The notes below the pieces were generated by a model. That model saw nothing but the letters and a program-made list of their open reading frames with translations, made no database searches and was not told the origin of the DNA. A DNA stretch of 64,000 nucleotides from Micromussa lordhowensis (lineage: Eukaryota > Cnidaria > Anthozoa > Scleractinia > Lobophylliidae): assembly GCA_964020085.1 (NCBI GenBank), contig OZ026598.1, positions 18,107,201 to 18,171,200 on the forward strand, given 5' to 3'. Made by a program: the position numbers and the translations under genes. Positions 33,101 through 43,019 of this stretch are shown piece after piece; within the stretch, counting starts at the first letter, position 1, and each line of letters starts with the position of its first letter.

Positions 33101-36100
33101 AAAAACCTCAAGAAAATTTGACCTTTTGAATAACGTTTCGTATGTCAAGATAGGAGTCTTCAGAAGACAGAATGTTGAAAAGTACTCTTTTAATTTTTCT
33201 TTTAAAGTCATGTTTTGAAAGATTCCTTAATGTAAGAGGCATCTCGTTCCAAATTTTTGTTCCAACAATTTTTTCCATACAAATCTTCTTAATTTTTTAA
33301 AAATTCAAACCATTGTAAAATCTTATTCTTTAGGCCAGGGGCCTCAAACTTGGCCATTTTGATTTTTTGGACATGTTTTTTCCATTTCTGGCATTCTTTA
33401 AGTTATAACCCATAACTTTATAAAAAAAGTAGGTCATGTGATGGCCTAGCTGCAAAGGGCTTCAAATTTCAAGATAGTTTGGTTTTATCAACTGAGTTGA
33501 TAATGTGAATTGGCCACGGTAAAGAGATTCGAAAGCTGACGTTTCAGGCGTTAGCCCTTTGTCGGAGCGAGACACACCAGTTGTATGCAAGGTAATGTTT
33601 TATCTGAATAGAAGGACGAGTCTCTTAAAGACCTTCTGGTCAGAGCTAAAATTCCTTCGCACATTTAACAACAACATTTTGGAGTTATAAATGGTAAGGG
33701 TCAAGTGACAATATCACAAAACTTAAACAGACAAACAATGTGTTAAAATTGGAACCAAATTACTTTGATGTTCAATTACAGCTTTGAAAAAAGGTATTGT
33801 TAATAAAGCAAGCAACTTAAACCCAGTTCTCTTCATCTGGCCTAAAAACATTCCTAGGACATTTGCCTTGCACGTTATCTGTCCATCAAAGATTACAGTT
33901 TCCCTCCAGCTTTACTCTTGGAAAACTCTTTGCTTTTCAGGACAGATAATGCCAAAATGAGGCTTATGTAATGAAGATCCCATGGACTCAAACCCAATAA
34001 TTTTTAAGAAATAGAAAACATGTGCCTTGTTTCTATCAAGTTTTAGTATAAATCTACTAGCGTTCTATCACGAAGGCCGTTCTCTGATTGGCTACGCTAC
34101 TCACTTTCTATTCTGTGATAGATAGTGAGTAGCGTAACAGTGTGCACTTGTTAACAAAATGACGGCCGTTCCTTGGCGTTTTCGAAGTGTTAAGAAGAGG
34201 ATTTAGATTAAGTTTTGAACGACTCTAGTAGATTTATACTAAAACAATTAGATTATTCGCTCTCGATTTCTATCACGTGATAGAAATCTTGAGCTCACAA
34301 TCTAATTGTTAAATAGATACACAAGTGAAGTTTGGGAGAACGAGAAATGCTGCGGGAACACGAGCCACAGGCGAGTGTTTTCACAGCTTTTTCAAGTTCT
34401 CCCAAACTTTCACAAGGAACACGGAGAACATGTTTCTATTTCGTTTAGAAAATTCCGCGACAAAGAAAAAGAAAAACAACTTGTTTACTTTGATCATCAA
34501 AATGTAAATTCTCTTTGTTCGCGCCAACATTACGTCAACAGCTTGTGCTAGTTCTGTGTTTCTATTGAGTTATAGAAACATGGTTTTAAACCAATCAGCT
34601 TGTGTATTTGCTTTGGGTTACTTTTTAATATACAATAATAGTTGTTTCTAAATCACAGACACAACTGAAAGATTCATTTCTTTAATTGACAAACTAAGTT
34701 CCTTTGTTTTCAGAACCAAGAACTGAACAACAAATTGAAATGGTTGTTTTCAAGCAGCACAGCACTTTATCCATCTGTTTATATGTATGATCAGCAGTCT
34801 TCAAATAAAGCGTTTGCATATGGCCGACTGGAAGAAGCATTCAGACTAGCAACGTGGGTTTCAAAGGAAAAAAATAGAAGAGTACCTGTGTTTCCTTATT
34901 TTCGACATTTGTACGAAGGAAAACCACTGGAGTTTGACTACCTCACTGATGTAAGAAATAATTGAATTTTGTGTTGTCATTTACACTGCATACGTGCCTA
35001 GTGGTTCATCAGGCCGGAGCTTATCCCGGTTTCAGTAGCATGAAGCGGCTAGGAGTATTTCTACTCCCCCCTGGATGGGATGCTAGTCCATCACAGGGTT
35101 ACCCCCAGCATCAAATTCGCCGGTACCCATTTATACACCTGGGTGGAGAGAGGCACCATGAGAGTAAAGTGTCTTGCCTAAGAACATAACACAATGTCCC
35201 CGGCCAGGGCTCGAACCCAGAGTGCTTGCTCCGGAGTCGAGCGCACTAACCATGAGGCCACCGCGCCCCCACTGTCATTTACACTGCTTAACATTTTCTC
35301 TGCAAGCAACACTTAGGACATGTTTTTCCTTTTTGAGAACAGCATCTTGATTTCATATTAGTTATTTCTTAGAGAGTGGAAAGTGTGATGGCACTTTGCA
35401 CTTCCTCTCTCCACCCCAGGTGTATAAATGGGTACCAACAAATTTAATACTGGGGGTGGGTAACTCTACAATGGACAAGTATCATGCTATCCAAAGGGAA
35501 GAGAAATTCTCTTGCGTAGCTGTGGAAACAGAGAGAAGCCTTGGCAAAATGGGTCGCTTTGACCTGACATGAACCTTACTTTACCTTCACTACCTGTTCT
35601 GGAGTATTCTCTCAGACTTCCTTGGAGGCCAGGAACATTTAAACAGCCCTTTCATAAAATCCTGGCAGCCTTCACTTCTGCAATGCTCCTCCCCCTAAAA
35701 TAAACTGACAGACGTTCCTTTTCCATTTGGCGAGTGTCGAAATTGTTGACAGGTCATCAGCATGGCAACAACGACTTATTCTTGAGGCTTGGCATTCCGT
35801 GCGAGACATGAACGCTATAAACGAACACATAGTGCTTCCAAACGTTTACAATAGCATAAAGAATTTGTAGAAGTAATTAAGAATGCTCGAGAGACTTTTG
35901 TTTTAACTTTTAAAATATTCTTTTGAGGTACAATGTAATATTAACATACATCATATACCATCAGGACGCTGTTAAACATTTTATCTTTTGCTGAAGAAGG
36001 CAACAGCAGTTGCCAAAACGTCCAACACAATATTTTAGCCAGTGTCAACCTTTTTAAATATCTTTTTATCTAGTTTTTAACTTGCCTGGCTACAACCAAG

Positions 36101-38685
36101 CATTTTTAGTTCCTTTTCAGTATTTCCACTTTTCCTCTTTTGTACTGAGTTTTATTATTATCTGGCTGCTCTTTTAGGTTGATCTGCGTAATTCAATTGG
36201 TCAGGCAGCTGATATGGGTGCAGCGGGCGTGGTGATGTGGGGTAATAGGCGTGATGAGAACACCTCTCCTGCCGTATGCCAGGAACTTAATGACTACATT
36301 AAAACAAAACTTGGTCCTTACTTAGAATCTCTGAGGCATCAACTGGAGACCTGTAGTGAGAAGAAATGTAATGGTAGAGGGAGATGCGTCGATAGAAGAT
36401 TGATTTCGTCAAGATGGGTATCTGACGAGCCAAGTTTGTATGGACAAACATGCAAAGGATCGCCAAAATTGTTTTCTCCAAGCATACGACAACACTCTGC
36501 AGTCCACAGACTACATCATGGTAAATAAAAACTTTGCTCTTTGTTTCATTTATGAATTTTAAAAGCATAAACAACCAAAACTAACATCTAAAGTATGTGT
36601 TTATAGACCTTTTGACAGCATTTGTTTGGTACATGTAGTTACACAGCTAACATTACTGTCTCTGTATGAGAATACCATACCATTGCGGGGCAGGGATAGC
36701 ACAGCGACTAGATAGTTCACATCCCACCAATGTGACCCGAGTTGAATTCCGGCCTGGTGCCATATGTGGGTTGAGTTGTTGGTTCTCGCCTTTCTCTGAG
36801 GGCTTTACTCCAGGTTTTCTTCCCTCCACAAAAACCAGCATCTTCAAATTCCAGTTTGACCTGGGTAGAGGATCTGCATGAAAACTAGCTAAGGCTGATG
36901 TGGCTTCCTCTGTAAATAGTGTAATCTATTTCATTTTTTTTTATTTTTATTTATATCAAATATTACTTCCAGAATGTAGTATAGTAAACGAGAGAATGCC
37001 AAATAACAAAGAAGGGAGTGTTTTAGACATACGCTAATATATCTACATCTACATTAAATTTTGATAAGTTTTATCGAGTCAGCAGAAACTATATACAGTT
37101 ATCACACTAACTATGAAGTAGTGCTAATTAAAATATCAAGTGTAATAGAAAACTTCACATAAGAATATGTAAATAATAATAATAATAAGAGCAAATAAAT
37201 GATAATACCAATAATAGAAAAACTCGTTATATCTAACCAACTAAACTCGTAAGTAATTGCTTAATTTGGACTAAAACATTTTAAGGATTCTGGGGTTACA
37301 GCATCAGAGGGGAGACTATTCCATTCTGTGACAGTTCTAGGAAATATCATGAAAATTTTGAGTTAGTGCAAATGGAGGAGAGTGGCGGTCAAATGACTCC
37401 CAAACTTTTAACTCTTTCTGATCCGGTGGTGTTTTGGCAAAAAACTATTCTTATAACTTGTTTTTTTTAGCCCAGTGCACACCTGAAGCTTTAAGTTTCC
37501 ATTGCATTTCAGATAATCAAGCAAAGAACCGCCAAAGCGACGACGAGAATTCCAAGCTATCAGTGGCAAATAAAACACATCATAATAAACATGGATTGGA
37601 CTCCAAACAAAGAACTTTTTTGATGAAAGAGCTTGCGGTACTTAACGCTACCGGAGCAAAGAAAGTATTTCTCGATTCTCGTCATCGCAACTCTTCAAAT
37701 GCAAAAGACTTTGTGGTTTTCATGTCCACCTCAGATTCAGCAGTGGAGGTTAACAAGGCTCCTCAAGAACAGAAAAATACTGAGGGAGGGGTAGTGGCTA
37801 CCAGCGGGTTACACTATCATGACCAATACAATGATAGGTAAGATATGGAAGTTTAATGTTACGTCTACACTTTTGGAAGTGCAGTGGCCTTGTAGTGTGT
37901 TCACTGGACTCCGGATCCAGCGCTCCGGGCTCGAGCCCTCGCCGAGATCATTGTGTTGTGTTCCTGGACAAGACACGTGGGTACTTGCGAATTTAATGCT
38001 GGGGGTAGCCCTGTGATGGACTAGTATCCCATCCCTGGGGAAGTACTGATAAATACTCCAAGAAGCTTCGTATTACTAAAACTGGGGCAAACTACGGGGC
38101 TACGGGACGCTTTGGTACGATAGAGACTTGCACTTGGTTCAAAGTGGCCCAGTCAAGTCGTTTCTTGTTACGTGAACCTAGGAAAACTAGCGCTGGCCTT
38201 GATGATTCACAGAACAAACATAGCTTATCTATCTTTATGATAATTAAAAAGGAATATACTTTACATATTGATATAACAGCGGAGGGGGTGGTTGGGCACT
38301 ATTTCTTCTCGCTTTTAATCGCTGTAGACCAATCAAGCCCAACCAAGCCCTCCCTCTCAGATTCAAACTCTGATTTTGTCCTATTTTATTTTGTTTCCTC
38401 AGTCCCAGTTTTACTCAAACAGCAGTCAAGGGAGCTCTAGCGCCAAATAAGCTGAACATGCGCTGTAATGAATCGTCACCAGAGAGTACGGACTGTGAGA
38501 TCATGAAAGAGAGTCCCGCGGCTTACACCAGCAGCTTTCACTTCCCCCACACATATGTGGTGTTTATTTGTGTGTCTCTTGCCTCAGCCCTTCTCGTGTC
38601 ATCAGCTTTCATTATGAGTTATTATTACTGTAATATTCGCAAGAGAGTGGAAGAAGATGAAGATATTCCTCGCGGGGACGACTGA
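30157..38685 (+). CDS. Hyaluronidase / chondroitin hydrolase, GH56, membrane-anchored (650 aa)
   Basis: Exons: 30157-30513, 30856-31221, 34714-34950, 36178-36520, 37471-37837 and 38403-38685. All junctions keep phase. The family cleaves beta-1,4-N-acetylhexosaminide bonds of hyaluronan or chondroitin. A signal peptide (core FHLVVAGVCFLGFAV) precedes the GH56 start RPFVAIWNAP. The catalytic pair is Asp150/Glu152 in IIDWEGWRP, followed by KGLWGFYGFPDC, and VVMWGN carries the conserved Trp. An EGF-like Cys cluster (EKKCNGRGRC) comes next. Residues 436-605 are a hydrophilic, family-atypical extension. A membrane helix (about 608-632) and an acidic tail end the protein, so a surface or lysosomal type I protein is likely. 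Human HYALs are shorter (about 430-510 aa). Chondroitin may be the natural substrate, as in the nematode enzyme. Confidence 0.9.
30856..31221 (+). CDS. Hyaluronidase exon 2 (active site)
   Basis: Acceptor TATTTTTCAG, donor GTAGGC; phase 0 at both ends. It encodes residues 120-241 with the catalytic D-W-E motif (Asp150, Glu152), a family helix and the conserved GFYGFPDC segment. The donor GTAGGC is weaker than its neighbours, but the reading frame and homology support it. Confidence 0.9.
31341..31584. mobile_element. Foldback MITE
   Basis: The left arm holds GGAGTTGTTTGAATGCC and GCTAACCCAGGATTA. The right arm holds their inverted complements, TAATCCTGGGTTAGC and GGCTTTGAACAACCC. Length is about 244 bp. 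The target duplication is not clear. Confidence 0.65.
31681..33480. mobile_element. Large foldback element
   Basis: The left part (31681-31911) recurs inverted at 32380-32480 (TTCTCTGGTGTTCACGGTTT and neighbours) and at 33335-33475 (CAGGGGCCTCAAACTTGG, TTCCATTTCTGGCATTC, AAGTTATAACC). The same family occurs at 55015-55795. The right arm is interrupted by the 74-bp satellite. Outer limits are approximate. Confidence 0.55.
32701..33070. repeat. Satellite array, 74-bp unit, about five copies
   Basis: Units start at about 32712, 32786, 32860, 32934 and 33008, an exact 74-bp spacing. Each contains TAACTAGAGAGAGTACGTAT, CAAGTTTACAGAATTCAAAA and CTAGAAGTTAACTAAAGG, and the copies differ by only a few bases. 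It lies in hyaluronidase intron 2. Confidence 0.9.
33480..33600. repeat. Dispersed repeat fragment, possibly Penelope-like
   Basis: The block CGAAAGCTGACGTTTCAGGC followed by GTTAGCCCTTTGTCGGAGCG resembles ends I associate with cnidarian retroelements, perhaps Penelope-like. Assignment is from memory and tentative. Confidence 0.3.
34043..34247. mobile_element. MITE with ~19-bp terminal inverted repeats
   Basis: The left end is TTTTAGTATAAATCTACTAG and the right end is the exact inverted complement. The interior has another pair, TACGCTACTCACT against AGTGAGTAGCGTA. No target duplication was identified. Confidence 0.65.
34990..35272 (-). mobile_element. tRNA-derived SINE, family 1, copy C (inverted)
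   Basis: On the minus strand it reads from the tRNA-like head (GGTGGCCTCATGGTTAGTGC) through the B box GGGTTCGAGCCCTGG and GGGGACATTGTGTT to GATAAGCTCCGGCCTGATGA. It lies in hyaluronidase intron 3 and is the longest copy of the family here. Confidence 0.75.
35383..35575 (+). mobile_element. tRNA-derived SINE, family 1, copy D (5'-truncated)
   Basis: It starts inside the body (TTCCTCTCTCCACCCCAGG, GGGTACCAACAAATTTAATA, CTGGGGGTGGG) and lacks the tRNA-like head. Confidence 0.6.
36686..36895 (+). mobile_element. SINE, family 3
   Basis: It has an A-box-like GGATAGCACAGCGACTAGA and a degenerate B box GAGTTGAATTCCGGCC. The body contains GGGTTGAGTTGTTGGTTCTC and TCTGAGGGCTTTACTCC. Similar sequence recurs in cnidarian genomes as far as I recall. 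It lies in hyaluronidase intron 4. Confidence 0.55.
37878..38135 (+). mobile_element. tRNA-derived SINE, family 1, copy E
   Basis: It runs from the head GCAGTGGCCTTGTAGTGTG and B box GGGCTCGAGCCCTCG through TTTAATGCTGGGGGTAGCCC. It lies in the last hyaluronidase intron and is more diverged than copies A-C. Confidence 0.65.
38403..38685 (+). CDS. Hyaluronidase last exon (membrane anchor)
   Basis: Acceptor TTTCCTCAG. The first T completes a Ser codon begun in the preceding exon. It encodes 94 residues: an extracellular stem with two cysteines, the hydrophobic helix VVFICVSLASALLVSSAFIM, then a basic stop-transfer NIRKR and the acidic end EEDEDIPRGDD. The stop is at 38683-38685. Confidence 0.85.
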
Positions 38686-41600
38686 ACACTCACTGGATAA
38701 CAAAATTGCTTTCGTGAAGAGCAAACAAGTTGAATTTAACGCGGGCAAGGAAAGAGGCGTCCAGGAATGATCTCTTTGGGAGACTATGACAACAGATAAA
38801 CAACAACAGCAGCAGCAATAATGAACAATTTATATATACCTACAAGTACATAAGATTGCTGACCTTAATAAGACGACTGAACGAACCATCAATTAATAAG
38901 AGGTCGAACAAAAAAATCTGGTCATATAAAGGGCTTTTTTGCGAAAAAGGAATGCCTGGCTAAGCTTTTCTTTAAACTCTACCACATAGAGAACTTAACA
39001 ACCCCGCTTTAAACGCGAATTTTCAGTCAGTCTGTTTACCCATCGACATGCCTGTGTCATCTGTCCAGCCCTGTGCTGACCGATGGCCGTGGGAAATACC
39101 GAATTTAGCGTAAAAAACTATTTTGGTCGAATTTGATGTCAGTGTTGACCTTTTCTTTTCTGTGACTCAGTGTATGAAGTTCGGTTATGACATCCGTGCG
39201 CTTCGCCTAGAGAATTAATCCCAGTAACAAAACATTTACGGAACTGTCCGTGAAGTATAGATGTGGCCCTAGATTAAATCTCATTAACAGTCACTTGCCA
39301 AGGTCACACGTATTGAGTTTTATTTTTCTACCCGTGGATCATAGCCTGAAACATGAGCTTTGTCTTTTAAGCTAAGCTCTTGACTAGCTACATCCGTCGC
39401 CAGTTACGTAAGAATCACGAAATATTAGACAACATTTTTGACGTGGTAAATTATTTTCAAGCATAAGGAAGGAAATCAGGTAGAAAACACCAACGAGGTG
39501 GTAAATGAGTTAGTGGTAGGATTTGTGAGACTGGAGAAGATAGAGATTGTTTTTTTTTTAAAATCAGTGTTTGTCTTGTGCGTTGGAAAGTGTTTTTCTT
39601 GGCCGGTCCGACAGGCTGACTAAGCAGCCAGTGACAGTCGATGTGAAGAATCGTGTCGACCTCTTTCTAGTGATAATTGAGAAGAGGTTATTTATAAGGT
39701 ACGGAGAAAAGCCCAGGCTTTGGACAAAGTGACCAAATTCAGTTTGATGGTGCAATGAAGAGCCTTGTAGCGAAGCTTAGCAAACCGTTGGTCTGTCTCG
39801 AGGCTGACAAGTTAGGCTGTCTGTTTGCGAGGTGAATTCCTTACCCTTTGAATCAGTGTGATCAGGAAGTATTTTCACTTGAGGAACTCCGGATGCATCA
39901 AATTTAACTCTTTTTGAGCAAAACTTAATGCAATGCATTTGACGCGACAATGTCAGTTTAACAAACCTGTTTTTACCGAAACCTTTGTCTGAAGTAATCC
40001 TACACGTAAAGCTTATTTACATATTCACGACAGTGGCGGGGCGGGTATTTTGTATCAAAAGTGATTAAAATTGGTATTTGAATAACCTCTATGTCGTTGC
40101 TTTTGTTATAGAATGGGTAAGATCATGCTATACCAGAGGAAAATAATATCACTCGCGTGGGTCGATGTTTATAGTGTTGGGTTTTACCAGCAAAATCAAC
40201 AACTAAGGCGCACGACCGACCTCCAGGGTACATTACCACTATTTTTAGCAAATTTTAAAGTTTTATAATTATATACATCGAGGGAGGATTTAGTCGCCAC
40301 GTAGTTAAAGATTTGGTGATATTGTAGAATGCATGGCTTGGGTAACATGGCTGTAAGCAAGAATTTTACAGAGGATTAAAGTAAACTCGAATTTTTAACT
40401 CAATAAACCTTATACTATAGCATCTAACCTCCAAATCGTTTGTCGCAAAGTGACGGTTTGCGAGTCATACGTATTTTAGGTTAGAATTAAAGATCACATT
40501 GATTCTACACTTCTAGGGGGGTTTATAGTTTTCTATAGCAGTTTTCAGTGCCGGGAAAGAAAAACTTGATAGAAAACACGAAAGCCGAAATAATAAAACA
40601 TAAACGAAGACGACTCGGGGCGAAGTAAAAATGAAGTTCCTCTAAGCGTGATTGCGACAAGCGCAAAGTTCTAATTTAACAAGTAATGATATAAAAGTTT
40701 ACAGAAGCTCAATGGTCGTTGGCAAATTTCTGCGTTCGTTTGCCTCGCGTTTTTGTGAAGAAAAAAGCCTCAATAAAACGTGATGATTCAAAAAACCGAA
40801 CTACAGCCGTATAGGTTTTTGCTTGGAATTTAATTTTTCAACCCAGCACATTTTCAGCAAACCAGCGTAAATGTTCTACCGTCAATGTTCTTGCTTTGGA
40901 ATTTGACACTTTTCTTTACTTAGTCAAAGCTGTCTGAACACCTATAAAGCGCATATATTTCGTTCTAAGTTTGGAATTTAAGGATGATGGAAGCTGGTAG
41001 TTAAGTAGTATGTCACCCTTATCTATTTCGCTTGGATACGGCTGACTTGGACAAATAGCTCTCCTTTCCTGGCCTTTGGAAAGAATCTGTGCGAATAAAT
41101 GACTGACAACATTATGTCAAATCAAGCTACAATTGTAGATACTAACACAATCCAACTTCATGACGCCACCAAGATACAGTAATTCCCCCGACATAACGCC
41201 CCTTATATATAAAACATAACGCCCCCTAAATATCAGACATAACGCCCCTTATCATTAAGATATACCGCCCCCGATAGAAAGATTGTCACAAAACACCCTA
41301 GATCCAAACGAAAAACGATAAGCTTACGTACAATCGAAAACAACAACACGAACCCTACATAACAACAAAGACACTTTGTCGAGTGCGACCATTATATACA
41401 CTCTACCATCGAGGGGGTCGAAATCGCGTCAGTTAAATCAATGAATTATAAATCTAGCCTGTATAAGCATCGATTTCATGTGTGAGATCTCATATAACAC
41501 GGACATGTCTATATTCCCCTTTCATACAACCCCCCCCCCCCCCCCGCCAGCTAAACCTTCATGATGGTTCTTTGATTTGAGAAGGAAACGGCCCGAACGT

Positions 41601-42780
41601 CTTACGACTGGTTTAAGTCGTTTGTTATGACTGAGCGATCTTTTGAACCGAGTAAAAAAAAAAAAAAAAAAAGCCAACAAAACACAACTGAACTTAACCG
41701 CCAGTGATCGTTGGCAAAAGGCACGATACCGATCGCGAAAGGTGTCAGAAAAAAAAGAAAAATCAATAAGAACTGGGTTTTTTTATCCTGGCTAAGAAGT
41801 TGTAATGACAGCTTGTCGCAGAACTAATGCAAAACTGTTCTTTAGTACTTATGTGCGCTGATCTTCTTGATCTTTTTAGCAAGTGTCAGTGTTGGGATGT
41901 CGGCGATCCTAAACCGTTTAAAACTAATAATGTTAGTGTTAGATGTACTAGAAGTTTCGTTAAAAGGTTGCCGGTAAACAACTTGAATGTGTTATCACTG
42001 AATCGTCAACGTCAATAGCACGTAGAAGTGTTGTTTCATATGCGAGGAATTTATGTTAAAAGATTTTACTAGTTGCGATATTTTGCCCTGAAGTTTCTTT
42101 CACTTTGCGTAAATTTTCGTTCCGGACAGAAATTCAGCTAGGAAAAGAAAATAAAGAGTTTCTGTTAGAGAAGGAAAAATTGCAATTATCTCTTTAATGG
42201 ACCGTTTGCTAATCGTCTTTTAAAGTGAACTAAAAATCCTCTTTATAGATCTCATTATTGGGGCCGAATTTCCTGACACAAGAAGATCTAAATGCTTCTA
42301 ACTATAATTAGTTAAGTGTATATAAACAATAAAATGTAAAATGAAGTGAGAAAGACTGTCTGTATTCATATTTAAAATTTTCTATGATTTTTAGGTGAAA
42401 CGCTCGCTTAAAAATGGTTCCTTCCCGTGAATCACCTTCCTTGCCCTGAAGGAATCACTTCTCTGCCTTGGTCTCTAACCTCTGCGAGCGCTTGAGTCGC
42501 GGATCCGCCGCCCAAGACAAAAAGCTGGGCGGTTTTGATATTGAAGCAATAATATTTATTTTGGCATGTCACCCTTCTCCCGAGAAAGAAGAATAAATAA
42601 ACAACAGCCGTGAAAGGCCGCACGATTAAGCCACGAACACGAAAGATAGTATTTTAGTCTTTGGAATGACAACATTTCGCTTTCAACGAGGATGAAAGAT
42701 TGTATCGCCTGAGAAATTTGAGAAGAAGTACGGCAAATTATCACATTCTTGAGGGAGACTGGAACTAGTCCAGTTAAACC
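38686..42780. other. Intergenic region between hyaluronidase and epimerase genes
   Basis: The 5' part is presumably the 3' UTR; one candidate AATAAA lies near 40402 and the cleavage site is undetermined. Low-complexity features are a degenerate ATAACGCCCC array (41186-41275), poly-C at about 41529-41548 and poly-A at about 41655-41672. No gene is visible. Confidence 0.5.
41186..41275. repeat. Degenerate tandem ATAACGCCCC repeat
   Basis: Four spaced units (ACATAACGCCCCTTATATAT, ACATAACGCCCCCTAAATAT, ACATAACGCCCCTTATC, ATATACCGCCCCCG) recur every 26-30 bp. Confidence 0.6.
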
Positions 42781-42791
42781 AAAATGGCGGC
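42781..42791 (+). promoter_or_regulatory. Perfect YY1-type motif at the epimerase 5' end
   Basis: AAAATGGCGGC matches the YY1 consensus AAnATGGCGGC exactly. It lies 135 bp upstream of the chosen start codon. In animals this site often overlaps transcription starts, so it may mark the promoter of the epimerase gene. Function is inferred. Confidence 0.5.
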
Positions 42792-42809
42792 AGTGGGCAA
42801 AATATTTAC

Positions 42810-43019
42810 ATGAATCTTTTTATGAGAGAAACATGTGGGGTTAATGTTGATAAACAGGATTTCAACTTTAATGAATTCGAGGACGTGGACGATCTTCCGA
42901 TGAAGCGTTTCGATAATGCGTTTGGGACCGTTTTGTCTGCACAAGCCTTCGCTGAAGTTATTTTTGGCCTGCAGTTTTACGTTCGTCGTAACTTTGTACG
43001 TGTTTTGGAATGGATGTGA
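42810..43019 (+). other. Upstream reading frame overlapping the epimerase start
   Basis: A 69-codon frame starts at ATG 42810 and ends at 43019, in a different frame from the epimerase start at 42916. If the transcript begins near the YY1 motif, ribosomes would meet this ATG first, so it could reduce translation of the enzyme. The peptide shows no known domain. Confidence 0.4.

Larger units (their letters stand above)
31222..34713 (+). other. Hyaluronidase intron 2, built of nested repeats
   Basis: It holds a MITE (31341-31584), a large foldback element (31681-33480) with a 74-bp satellite inside, a short repeat fragment (33480-33600) and another MITE (34043-34247). A hairpin, ACAATTAGATT against AATCTAATTGT, lies at about 34247-34313. 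A pair GTTTGGGAGAAC / GTTCTCCCAAAC lies near 34330-34410. No exon is visible. Confidence 0.65.

Noticed and set aside
30157..38685. Hyaluronidase as a venom spreading factor
   Set aside because: Secreted hyaluronidases occur in venoms, but this one has a C-terminal membrane anchor and a cytoplasmic tail, so a housekeeping or surface role is more likely.
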